Source: Roseospira visakhapatnamensis (GTDB taxonomy: Bacteria; Pseudomonadota; Alphaproteobacteria; Rhodospirillales; Rhodospirillaceae). From it: DNA of 61,537 nt. The notes under the pieces were generated by a model. The model searched no databases. It was given only the letters and a program-made list of their open reading frames with translations, and was not told the origin of the DNA. How positions within the stretch are numbered: the stretch's first letter is position 1; the number at the start of each line of letters is the position of its first letter. The translations under genes were made by a program, and so were the position numbers. Below, one piece after another: positions 1 to 8,151 of the stretch. Location: positions 1 to 61,537 of the forward strand of contig NZ_JACIGK010000027.1 of NCBI RefSeq assembly GCF_014197915.1. Direction: 5' to 3'.

Positions 1-91
1 CTGAAAGAAGCGCTCGACAAAGTTATGCCAACAGAGTGCAGCAGCTATATGCGGCATTCCGGCTATGGCCCAACTTGATCTCGGATTACTC
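1..91 (+). mobile_element. 3' end of an IS630-family transposase gene, cut by the window edge
   Basis: The first 78 bases read in frame 1 as the last 25 codons of a transposase, ending in TGA at 76-78. The tail has the form P-T-E-C-S-S-Y-x-R-H-x-G-Y, which I recognise as the usual C-terminus of IS630/Tc1-mariner-type transposases (Cys-x-x-Tyr-[FM]-Arg-His-x-Gly-Tyr). About a dozen bases later comes TA at 92-93, and IS630 elements insert at TA. The right terminus therefore probably lies at about base 91. Most of the element is outside the window, so whether it is intact cannot be judged. Confidence 0.7.
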
Positions 92-2289
92 TAGGACGTG
101 GGGGCCGGGCCGGTCCACCGCACCAGCATCGCCGTCAGGTCGTCGGCGCGCGGGGCGTCGCCGACCCAGGCATGCACGTCCGCCAGCAGCATGGACAGCG
201 CCTCGTCCACCGTCCGGTCCGCGCCGAGGGCGTGCGTCGCGACATCGGTCAGGCGGTCCGACCCGTACACCGCGCCGGTCGGGCTCATGGCCTCGGTGAT
301 GCCGTCCGTGGTCAGCACCAGGGTCTGGCGCGGTCGCAGGGTGATCCGGGTTTCCTGGTAGTCGATGTCGTCCAGGAAACACAGCGCGGGTCCCCCGGCG
401 GTGGTCACGACGGTGGCCTGGCCGCCATCGGCATCCACCAGCAGCGGCGGGCCATGGCCGGCATTGCACAGCGTGACCGTGCCGTCGCGCAGGTCCAGCA
501 CGCCCATCAGCGCGGTGCAGAACAGCATCTGGGGGTTTTCGCGGTCCAGGTCGCGGTTGGCCTGGCCGACGGCCGCAGCCGGCGAGCCCTTGGCGCCGTG
601 GGCCGCGCTTTTGGACAGGGCCTTGCAGATGGCCATGAACAGGCTGGCCTGGATGCCCTTGCCGGAGACGTCGCCGACCACGAAGACCAGGCGATCGGCG
701 TCGATGGGGAACAGGTCGTAGAGATCCCCGCCGACGGTGCGTGCCGGCTCCAGGGCGGCTGCGACGGCGACGCGCGGCTCCCTCGCCAGCACCCGGCGGG
801 GATCGGGCAGCAAGGCCCGCTGGATGTCGCGCGCCGCGTTCATCTCGCCTTCAAGGCGGGCGCGGGCCTCGCTTTGGGTGCGCAGGTCGGCGGCCAGGCG
901 CAGCTGCTCGCGCCGGCTCTCCGCCAGCCCGTTCGCCATCAGCACGGCCAGCACCAGCCCCTGGCCGACGGCCGGCAGGGTGCCGTCGATCAACAGGGCG
1001 GCCTGGGCGTGCGCCTGCTGGGCGCCGACCATGGTGGTCCCGGCGACCAGCACGAACAGCGGCCAGGTGTGCCGGACGTGCGGCCCCACCGCGCACAGCA
1101 CCAGCGCGCCGCCGAGGCACAGGAGCGCCTCGATCCAGGGCACCCAGGCCGGGCGCCGCAGGGCGAGGCCCTGGACCAGCGCCTCCAGCGCCTGCATGTG
1201 CACCTCGACACCCGGGACTTCCGAATCAAGCGGCGTGCTGGCCAGGTCGCCGAGGCCGCTGGCCACCACCCCCACCAGCACCAGGCGCCCGGTGAACACC
1301 GAGGGATCGACGCTGCCGTCGAGGATGTCCACCGCCGACAGGTAGCGTTCGGGCGTCACGGGACCGAAGGGCACCCGGAACCCGCCGTCGCGGTCCAGGG
1401 GCACCGTCATCGGACCCAGGTGCAGGGAGCGCACGCCGCCCTCGGTGCTGGTCACGGTGGCGACGGGGTGTCCGATGACGATGCGGATCATCTCGGGCGC
1501 CAGGCCCAGGGCGATCTCGCCGTTCAGGTTGGCCAGGAACGGCAGGCGCCGGACCACGCCGTCGGCGCCCAGCAGCGGGTTGATGACGCCGTGGGCGGCG
1601 GCGCTGGTGGCGATCACCGCATGGCTGGCGATGGCGCTGTTGGCCTGGACCGCCAGGCGCCGATGGCTGTCCGGCCCCCGGCGCAGCACGGGGGTCAGGG
1701 GGGGGATGGCGTCGGGATTGGCCCAGCTTTCGGAGATGGCGGCGAAGCCCAGCACGGTCGGGGCCTTCGTCAGGGCCAGGGCCAGCAGGTGGTCGGTGTC
1801 GGGCGCGCCGCGCAGACCGTCCCGCAGCCGCGCGGGCAGGTCGGTGAGGGTTTCGGCCAGGGCCTTGGGCGACATGCGGTCCGGCTCGGCGAACAGCACG
1901 TCGACGCCGATCACGGTCGGGTCGGCCTGGGCGACGCGGTCCATCACCCGCGCGGTCAGCGACCGGGGCCAGGGCCATTGCCCCAGGGCGTCGAGGCTCT
2001 TGTCGTCCACCGCCACCACCACCACCGGGTCATCGACACGGGGCCGCGGCGACAGTGCCTGATAGAAATCGAACACGACGTTGCGCGGGATTGTCAGCAC
2101 GCCCGGCTCCAGGGCCAGGACGGCGGCCAGCACCAGACCGAGGAGCGCGGCGGGCAGCCGTCCCCCGCGCCGCAAGAATGGCCGGCGCCGGGGGGGCGGA
2201 TCCGGATCCGGGGTCGAGGCCGGGGCGGGGCCCGGATCGGCCGACCGTGGGGCGGCGGCCCGGTCAGATATCGAGGACGAGTCCGTCAT
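91..2289 (-). CDS. CHASE2 sensor with SpoIIE/PP2C-type serine phosphatase domain
   Basis: This 732-residue membrane protein has a proline/arginine-rich N-terminus (about 1-45) and one membrane segment (about 45-65). An extracytoplasmic CHASE2 sensor (about 65-380) contains the typical VVVVAVDDKSLDALGQWPW opening. A cluster of membrane helices (about 385-475), a short coiled coil and a C-terminal PP2C/SpoIIE phosphatase follow. The metal-binding Asp motifs VGGDLYDLF and VVGDVSGKG are present, so it should be catalytically active. RsbU-type phosphatases of this family dephosphorylate STAS anti-sigma antagonists. The upstream gene encodes a STAS domain and overlaps this one by 26 bases, which makes it the likely substrate. 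The TAG stop coincides with the border of the IS630-like element, but the phosphatase fold looks complete. No RsbW-like kinase is present in the window. Confidence 0.9.
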   Translation of the reverse strand: MTDSSSISDRAAAPRSADPGPAPASTPDPDPPPRRRPFLRRGGRLPAALLGLVLAAVLALEPGVLTIPRNVVFDFYQALSPRPRVDDPVVVVAVDDKSLDALGQWPWPRSLTARVMDRVAQADPTVIGVDVLFAEPDRMSPKALAETLTDLPARLRDGLRGAPDTDHLLALALTKAPTVLGFAAISESWANPDAIPPLTPVLRRGPDSHRRLAVQANSAIASHAVIATSAAAHGVINPLLGADGVVRRLPFLANLNGEIALGLAPEMIRIVIGHPVATVTSTEGGVRSLHLGPMTVPLDRDGGFRVPFGPVTPERYLSAVDILDGSVDPSVFTGRLVLVGVVASGLGDLASTPLDSEVPGVEVHMQALEALVQGLALRRPAWVPWIEALLCLGGALVLCAVGPHVRHTWPLFVLVAGTTMVGAQQAHAQAALLIDGTLPAVGQGLVLAVLMANGLAESRREQLRLAADLRTQSEARARLEGEMNAARDIQRALLPDPRRVLAREPRVAVAAALEPARTVGGDLYDLFPIDADRLVFVVGDVSGKGIQASLFMAICKALSKSAAHGAKGSPAAAVGQANRDLDRENPQMLFCTALMGVLDLRDGTVTLCNAGHGPPLLVDADGGQATVVTTAGGPALCFLDDIDYQETRITLRPRQTLVLTTDGITEAMSPTGAVYGSDRLTDVATHALGADRTVDEALSMLLADVHAWVGDAPRADDLTAMLVRWTGPAPTS

Positions 2290-3649
2290 GGGCCGTCACC
2301 ACCTGCAGCGGGCGGCCACCGCCGCGATTGATTTCCTCGTAGCGCCGGGTCTGGTCCAGGATCCGGTCCAGCGTCGCGTCGTCGTGCATCGGCTCGTGGT
2401 GGAACAGAACCAGGCGCGAGACGCCCGCCATGCGGCACAGATCCACGCCGATGACGTTCGAGGAATGGCCCCAGTCCTCCTTCAGCGAGAACGTGTCGGC
2501 CAGCGAGTACATGGCGTCGAACACGACGGTGTGGGCGCCGGCCAGGCGGCGCACGAAGCCGTCCACCTCGGCCTTGTCGGCCATCTTGTGCTCGCTGTCG
2601 GTGGAGTAGACGACCGACCGGCCGTCTCGATCCACGCGATAGCCGAAGGACTCGCCGTCGTGGAGTTGCCGGAACGGTGTCACCGTGGCGCCGGCCACCG
2701 GCACGGGCTCGTCCGGGGTCAGGGTGATGAAGGCGATGTCCGCCTTGAACACCGAGAAGTCCACGGGAAACGACGGCTGCTCCTGTTGCCGGCGGAGCGC
2801 CATCTCCATGGTCTCGTGGCAGCCGTGAATGCGGATGCGGTTGCCGGGAATGAAGGCCGGCGCGAAGAAGGGGAAGGCGAGGATGTGGTCCCAATGCAGG
2901 TGGGAGAGGAAGATGTTGTAGGTCCGGGGGGTGCGGGCGCCGTGCCGGGCCAGGCAGTCGAGGCCGAAGCGGCGCGCCCCGCTACCCAGGTCGAACAGCA
3001 GGGACTCGGCATGGCCGGTGTCCACCTGGACGCAGGACGACTCACCCCCGTAGGTGCCCCGCAGGCCGAAGGGCAGCCGGGTGTCCAGGAACGCGTCCAG
3101 GTCGTCGGCCGGCGTCAGGCCGGCGCGCACCGCCGCCGCCACCGCGGCGCGCACCTTGCCGCGCACGCCCTGGGCGTTCAGGGCCGTGGGCAGGGAGCCG
3201 CGCGTGCCCCAGAAGACCACGCGCAGCGCCGGTTCGGTCCGATCGGCCGGGGCGTCGCCGTCCGGGGCGTCGCCGGGGTCACCTGGCGCCGGACGGGCCG
3301 TGTCGGAGGCGTCCTCGCCGATCAGGTAGGGCATGGCCTCGGCGCGGTCGGGAAACACCCGCAGCACCCGGTTGATGCCGGCGATCTCGAACACCTCGGC
3401 GACCAGATCGGCCAGGCCGCACAGGGCGATGCGCCGGCCGTCGGCGTGGAGCGTCTTGAAGCAGGCCACGATGGCCCGCAGGCCCATGCTGCTGGCATAG
3501 GGAACGGCGTGCAGGTCCACCAGGATGTGGCCGCCGTCGGCCTCCGCCTCCGCCAGCGCCGCGTCCAGCATGGGGGCGCTGTCCTGGTCGACGCGCCCCT
3601 CGGGGGTCACCACCGTGATGGTGCCCCGACGCGTGACGGTGATGTTCAT
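2264..3649 (-). CDS. STAS domain fused to a metallo-beta-lactamase-fold hydrolase
   Basis: This protein is 461 residues from the ATG at 3649, which is preceded by AGGGAG at good spacing; an in-frame ATG nine codons upstream lacks this. Residues 1-110 form a STAS domain (RsbV/anti-sigma antagonist type) with the phospho-acceptor region YASSMGLRAI. After a linker rich in Asp, Pro and Ala, the rest is a metallo-beta-lactamase fold. It has the WGTRGSLP opening, the metal motif HLHWDH and later Asp/His ligands (STDSEH, FDAMYS, FHHEPMHDD). The fusion joins a partner-switch regulator to a hydrolase. Its position between a nucleotide cyclase gene and a PP2C phosphatase gene suggests STAS phosphorylation gates the hydrolase. 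Members of this fold include cyclic-nucleotide phosphodiesterases, nucleases and others, so the substrate is unknown. Confidence 0.85.
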   Translation of the reverse strand: MNITVTRRGTITVVTPEGRVDQDSAPMLDAALAEAEADGGHILVDLHAVPYASSMGLRAIVACFKTLHADGRRIALCGLADLVAEVFEIAGINRVLRVFPDRAEAMPYLIGEDASDTARPAPGDPGDAPDGDAPADRTEPALRVVFWGTRGSLPTALNAQGVRGKVRAAVAAAVRAGLTPADDLDAFLDTRLPFGLRGTYGGESSCVQVDTGHAESLLFDLGSGARRFGLDCLARHGARTPRTYNIFLSHLHWDHILAFPFFAPAFIPGNRIRIHGCHETMEMALRRQQEQPSFPVDFSVFKADIAFITLTPDEPVPVAGATVTPFRQLHDGESFGYRVDRDGRSVVYSTDSEHKMADKAEVDGFVRRLAGAHTVVFDAMYSLADTFSLKEDWGHSSNVIGVDLCRMAGVSRLVLFHHEPMHDDATLDRILDQTRRYEEINRGGGRPLQVVTAHDGLVLDI

Positions 3650-3803
3650 GGGCCTTGTCTCCCTTTTCGTATCCACACGCCAGGAAAACCTTGCCTTCTC
3701 TTCCCTCGTCGACCTGTTCTCCGGCCGCCCTCTTGTGCCTTGGGGCCGGTGCCGGGTGCCCGCCGGTGCCGTGCCGGCGGGGTTCGTTCTTGGTCGGGCC
3801 TCC

Positions 3804-5960
3804 TCACTTCACCGGAAGATCATACACGCCATCCCAGTCCTCTCCCGGCGGAGTCCGGATCGCCGCCTCGACTCGCGGCAAAAGGGCGCGCGCCACCGGG
3901 TCTTGCGCCGCCAGATCGGCCAGCAGGGCGCGCGCTTCCGCGAAATCCCGCGCCCAGTAGCGGCTCAGCGCGCGTTCGTAGCGCCGGTGGGGGGCCTGCG
4001 CCTCTTCGTCGTCGGCGGCGGGGCCGCCGGTCGTCTCTCCCAGGGGTTCGTAAAGGGTGACGGCCTGCTGCCGGCCCTTGACGCGGATCTTGTCCACCAG
4101 GCGGAACCGCAGCGTCTCGGAGCACTGCTCGCGGGTCTTGTGGCTGACCAGGATGCGGCTGCCGAGTTGCTTGTTGGCGCTTTCCAGGCGCGCGGCCGTG
4201 TTGATGCCGTCGCCGATGACCGTGAAGCTGAGCCGGCGCTCGGCGCCGATGTTGCCCACCAGCATGGCGTCGCTGGAGACGCCGACGCGCAGGTCGAGGG
4301 ATGGGGCGCCGGTGGCGCGGGTCATCTCCCGCGATAGGGCCATGACCGTCTCGCGGGCCTCCAGGGCGCCGCGGACGGCGCGGTCGGCGTGGTCGGGCTG
4401 ATCGCCGAAGGTGCCGAAGGTGGCCACCACGGCGTCGCCCGAATACTGCGCCACGTAGCCGCCCTGTGCCTCCACCCTCTCGGCCACCGCGCCCAGCACC
4501 CGGTTGAGCAGCCGGCCCACCTCCTTGGGGTCGGCGAACTCCGACAGACTGGAGTAGTTGGCGATGTCGGCGATCCACACGGACAGGTCGCGGACCTCGC
4601 CGCCCCGGTCCAGAGAGCTTTCGTCCTCGGCGATCTTCTGGACCAGTTGCGGCGCCACGTAGCGTCCGAACGCCTCGCGCATGCGCTTGTGCTGGCGTTC
4701 CTCCAGCAGGTAGCGCACCGCGTAGGCGCCCAGCGCGGCCATCGCCAGCGCGCCCATGGGCAGGCCCAGCGGCAGCCACGTGCCGCCGACGAGGCCGACC
4801 AGGGCGGCGGCGCCCAGGATCGCCAGCCCGGCGGCGACCAGTCCCAGGGCCAGCCACAGTGGCGCATGGAGCACCGCCACGACCCCGGCGGCGCCGCTGA
4901 CCCCGGCGACGACATGCCGGCTCCAGGCGGGGATCTCGCCGGGGGTCCGGCCGGTGAGCACGGCGTGGGCGGCGGCGGCATGCACGTGCACCCCGGGGAC
5001 CGACAGCACCTTGGCATCCGACGCCGGGCGCGGCGTAAGCGCGCAGCCCGCATCCGGGTCGCCGGGCGTCCCGGCCGGCTGGAGCGCGGGCGCGGGGGCC
5101 TCCGGCGGCGCCAGGAACCGGGCGCTGGTCCACTTGCGGTCCTCGCTGGGAATGGTGCTGCCGAAGAACACCACGGTATCGGCGAAGGCGGCCGCCAGCG
5201 TCGCCGGGTCCGCCTTGGCGCAGCGCAGCACGTCCACCAGCGCGTAGGTGGGCAGGGCTTCGAGATGACGATCCGGGGCCAGCAACACCTGGCGCGGCAG
5301 GCTGGTTTCGCCCGCCCGCGCCAGCGCCGCGCCAGCCAGGGTGAACAGCGGCTTGGCGTCGTCCCGGGGAGCCAGGCGCAGCAGCGGCCGGGAGTCCCCG
5401 GGGGGCGGTGGCTGGAGCCAGTAGACCATGTTGACGCGGCGGATGATGCCGTCGCCGTCGGGGATCAGCTCCTGAATCCCCAAGCGTCCGGCCGGGCGAG
5501 CGGCCAGGGGACCCCAATAGGCGACGTCCGGCGCCACGGCGCGGTCACGCCCGAGCACCACCCGGGTCCCGTTGGCGGCCAGCGCGGTCTGGAAGCTGCG
5601 GTCCCAGCCGTCCAGGAACGCCCCGCCGCGAAAGGCGAAGACGAAGTCGAAGGCCAGCGCGCGCGCCCCGGCGGCGAACACGGCCTCGGTCAGGGCGCCG
5701 AACTGCGGTTGCATCATGGCGCGGGGACTGCTGGCCAGGTCCGGGGCCGCCAGGCTGCGCGGGTCGAGGGCGACCACCGCGACGGGTGATCTGTCTCGCG
5801 CGCGAGCCTCTTCGTCGGGCAGGAGGGCGGCCCGCCCCGTCACCACGGCATCCAGAAGCAGACCATCGAGACGCGAATGGGTGCCCATGGCGAGGCTCGC
5901 CAGGGCCGACAGAACCGCGCCGACCAGGACCGTCGCCAGTTTGTAGGGCCTGACCGTCAT
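3804..5960 (-). CDS. CHASE2 sensor with class III adenylate/guanylate cyclase domain
   Basis: This 718-residue membrane protein has an N-terminal membrane segment (about 8-26) and an extracytoplasmic CHASE2 domain (about 40-350) containing the VAVVALDPRSL motif. Three hydrophobic helices lie at about 355-425, followed by a class III nucleotide cyclase domain (about 460-650). The two metal-binding aspartates appear in VWIADIANYS and QYSGDAVVATFG. The FTVIGDGINTAARLE segment is the usual purine/transition-state strand. A roughly 60-residue tail follows. It should convert ATP (or GTP) to a cyclic nucleotide in response to a periplasmic signal. It shares its sensor type with the CHASE2-PP2C protein two genes on, so one stimulus could drive both outputs. 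The gene is 80 bases after the FecR-like gene and 155 bases before the STAS-hydrolase gene. Confidence 0.9.
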   Translation of the reverse strand: MTVRPYKLATVLVGAVLSALASLAMGTHSRLDGLLLDAVVTGRAALLPDEEARARDRSPVAVVALDPRSLAAPDLASSPRAMMQPQFGALTEAVFAAGARALAFDFVFAFRGGAFLDGWDRSFQTALAANGTRVVLGRDRAVAPDVAYWGPLAARPAGRLGIQELIPDGDGIIRRVNMVYWLQPPPPGDSRPLLRLAPRDDAKPLFTLAGAALARAGETSLPRQVLLAPDRHLEALPTYALVDVLRCAKADPATLAAAFADTVVFFGSTIPSEDRKWTSARFLAPPEAPAPALQPAGTPGDPDAGCALTPRPASDAKVLSVPGVHVHAAAAHAVLTGRTPGEIPAWSRHVVAGVSGAAGVVAVLHAPLWLALGLVAAGLAILGAAALVGLVGGTWLPLGLPMGALAMAALGAYAVRYLLEERQHKRMREAFGRYVAPQLVQKIAEDESSLDRGGEVRDLSVWIADIANYSSLSEFADPKEVGRLLNRVLGAVAERVEAQGGYVAQYSGDAVVATFGTFGDQPDHADRAVRGALEARETVMALSREMTRATGAPSLDLRVGVSSDAMLVGNIGAERRLSFTVIGDGINTAARLESANKQLGSRILVSHKTREQCSETLRFRLVDKIRVKGRQQAVTLYEPLGETTGGPAADDEEAQAPHRRYERALSRYWARDFAEARALLADLAAQDPVARALLPRVEAAIRTPPGEDWDGVYDLPVK

Positions 5961-6040
5961 GGCCTGGACTCATCCTGCGGTGGCGGCGCCGGATCGCCGC
6001 GGGCGGGGCGTGCCGCCCGATCGCATCAGACCCGATCGCA

Positions 6041-6454
6041 TCAGAACGGCATGGCCCGCAGGACGACACCACCCGGCACGCTCTCGCTTTCCAGGTCGAA
6101 CGAGTCCGGGCATTCCGAGGCCTCGCGTTTCAGCACGGTTCCGCCCTTGTGGGTGATCACCTCGCCCAGCACCAGCATGCCGCCGGCCACGCGCACCAGG
6201 TCGCAGGTCTTCAGGTCGATGAACTCGATCTCCGCTTCATCGCTGAGGGCGATCTCCGTGCCTTCCGGCAGGGTGGTGTAGGCTTCCACCATCGGTTCGG
6301 TCGTGCCGATGGTGTCCAGCACCATGGCCGCCCCCGGCTGGTCCTGGCCCGGGGCCTGGCCCGGGTCTTGGGCCAGGGCCGGAGAGGCGGCCAGGGCCAC
6401 GCTCGCGGCCAAGGCCAACGCGGCGATCCCGGGCGGGGTGCGGTGCGTCATCAT
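6041..6454 (-). CDS. small secreted FecR-like protein, first gene of the CHASE2 operon
   Basis: This protein has 137 residues with a Sec signal peptide (hydrophobic ALALAASVALAASPALA, cleavage probably before QDPGQ). GGAG stands 5 bases before the first of two adjacent ATGs. The mature part has alternating beta-type segments, with EGTEIALSDEAEIEFIDL followed by CDLVRVAGGMLVLGEV. This resembles a minimal FecR/ferric-dicitrate-type beta domain. FecR-like proteins commonly precede CHASE2-cyclase genes, and this one sits 80 bases upstream of such a gene. I infer a periplasmic ligand or partner for the CHASE2 sensors. The family assignment is by pattern only. Confidence 0.6.
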   Translation of the reverse strand: MMTHRTPPGIAALALAASVALAASPALAQDPGQAPGQDQPGAAMVLDTIGTTEPMVEAYTTLPEGTEIALSDEAEIEFIDLKTCDLVRVAGGMLVLGEVITHKGGTVLKREASECPDSFDLESESVPGGVVLRAMPF

Positions 6455-7013
6455 GCGACTCCGTGCGTGATCGATCCGGCCGCCCGCGTCCAGGCCCGGA
6501 TCATCGTGGGGCGTGACGCTGATCCTACCGCGTTGTCGCGGTCATGTCCGCTGTCACGTGGGCCGGCTTCGGACACCGGCGGTCCTGGTCAATGACGGTC
6601 GGTGCCAACGCCCGATCGGCCGCCACACCGTCGAGTCGGGGGATATCCGACCCACCGAGTCGCCCTTCGCCCGACTCGGGGCGAGTCCGCGTCGCCGGGA
6701 CGGAGGACCCCGATTTCAGAGGGTTGCGGAGGATGCTGGACAGACAAGCGCCCCCGTCATACCAGAAGGCGGTGGTGTCGCACCCTGGGTGATCAAAGGC
6801 TTGGAGGCCGTGTGGCCTCCTGGTCCGGACGGTCCGGGCGATCACCGGGACCTCCGGCCGACGATGGCGAGGGGACCGGGGTGAGATGTCCTGAGAAACT
6901 GGGGGAGAGGCGCGACGTCATCGTCGAATGGACCAAACGGTCGCCGGAACCGGCGCCCGGGTCGTCGGCCATCGCCACGGGTCTTGTCACGTTCTGGAAG
7001 GGGTGGGGAAACC
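6455..7013. other. divergent intergenic region between the CHASE2 operon and the caspase cluster
   Basis: This 559-base stretch must carry the promoters of two divergently transcribed loci. Short open frames exist on both strands but show no family resemblance and no convincing start sites. No clear -35/-10 pair or operator was recognised. The purine-rich GGGGTGGGGA just before base 7014 is the ribosome-binding site of the lipoprotein gene. Confidence 0.5.
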
Positions 7014-7955
7014 ATGCGATCCAAGCTGTTGCGGTACACGGCCATCGCTGTTGTCGGGGCGGGCTTGCTGTCAGCCTGTCAGACCACGGGGTCAAACAAG
7101 TACGGTTACGACTACTCGGCCGATGTCTGTAAGGTGCAGCGCGACCGGCTTCTGGAACAGCAGGACTACTTCGCCGAGGACCTGATCAAGGGTGTGGTCG
7201 GCGGTGCCGCCGTGGGCGCGCTGGCCGGTGTGCTGGGGGCCGCCATCACCGGTGGCGACATCGGCGAGGGGGCGGCCATCGGCGCGATCAGCGGGGCCGT
7301 GGCCGGCGCCGGCGCGGCCTACTTCAACCATGTGCTGAAGGAGTCCGGCAACCAGTCGCGCCTGCTCAGCACCATCCTGCTGGACATGGAATCCGATGCC
7401 GAGCGCCTGGCGCGGACCCAGCGGGCGCTGGATGCCCTGATCGCCTGCCGTCGCGGCGAGGCCCAGACCATCCGCGCCAACGTGCGCGCCGGCACCATCG
7501 ACGCGGCCACCGGCCGGACCCAGATGGCGACGCTGAACAAGAAGCTGCGCGAGGACCTGCGGGTGGCGCGCGAAATCAACGGCAACGTCGCCGAGCGCCG
7601 CACCGAGTTCCGCGTCGCCGCCGTGCAGGTGGGTGCGGTGCCCGGCAGCCGGCCCCCGCCGCGCACCTCGGTCAGCAGCGCGCCGCCGGCCGCCGCCACC
7701 GCCGCGCGGCCAACCGTGCAGGTGACCGCCGAGAACAAGCCCACGCAGGCGAAGATCGGACAGACCTACACCACGCTGGAAAAGCGCAGCGTGGCGGTGG
7801 ACAGCAAGGTGACCGAACTGGCCTCGCTGGAGCAAAGCACGGCCGGGGATGGCGGGTTCAGCACGAGCTGGCTGCCCGGCGCGCCGGCCATCAGTCTGGC
7901 CGTGACGCCGATGCCCGCCAAGGTCGGCGCCTGCGGGGTCTGCTCCGGGTCGTGA
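7014..7955 (+). CDS. glycine-zipper lipoprotein heading the caspase-serpin cluster
   Basis: This protein has 313 residues from the ATG at 7014, chosen because a strong GGGGTGGGGA precedes it and because it opens with a lipoprotein signal peptide ending in the lipobox LLSAC (lipidated Cys at about 22). Residues 55-105 form a small-residue hydrophobic stretch (GVVGGAAVGALAGVLGAAIT, then GAAIGAISGAVAGAG) typical of glycine-zipper membrane-interacting segments. A predicted helical region with paired R/E residues follows, then an Ala/Pro/Arg-rich linker and a short C-terminus. It is probably anchored in the outer membrane. Glycine zippers are known to oligomerise in membranes, so an envelope scaffold or pore-like role is possible but unproven. 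The gene starts the plus-strand run that continues through base 17210. Confidence 0.75.
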   Translation: MRSKLLRYTAIAVVGAGLLSACQTTGSNKYGYDYSADVCKVQRDRLLEQQDYFAEDLIKGVVGGAAVGALAGVLGAAITGGDIGEGAAIGAISGAVAGAGAAYFNHVLKESGNQSRLLSTILLDMESDAERLARTQRALDALIACRRGEAQTIRANVRAGTIDAATGRTQMATLNKKLREDLRVAREINGNVAERRTEFRVAAVQVGAVPGSRPPPRTSVSSAPPAAATAARPTVQVTAENKPTQAKIGQTYTTLEKRSVAVDSKVTELASLEQSTAGDGGFSTSWLPGAPAISLAVTPMPAKVGACGVCSGS

Positions 7956-8151
7956 GCCTGGCCTCCCGGTCGTCCCGGGTCCGCGTCCCGCCGGCAACGG
8001 CCGGGGCGCGGCCGGGATGGCGGGCGCGGACGGACGCGCGCGACGCGCGGGATCGACACAAAAAGTCCTCAATGATGGGGATATCGTGGTGTCTGTGACG
8101 GTCAAGGGCCGGCGGGTGCGCGGTGGAGACGGCAAACCAGGGGGGGCTGGT

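Noticed and set aside
172-2331. 719-codon open frame on the plus strand opposite the CHASE2-PP2C gene
   Set aside because: High GC leaves long open antisense frames. It is rich in Gln, His, Arg and Gly, has no domain resemblance, and the minus frame has clear CHASE2 and PP2C motifs.
6525-6845. 106-codon minus-strand frame in the divergent intergenic region
   Set aside because: It has no ribosome-binding site, no recognisable family and Arg/Pro-rich random-like composition; the region is better explained as a promoter region.
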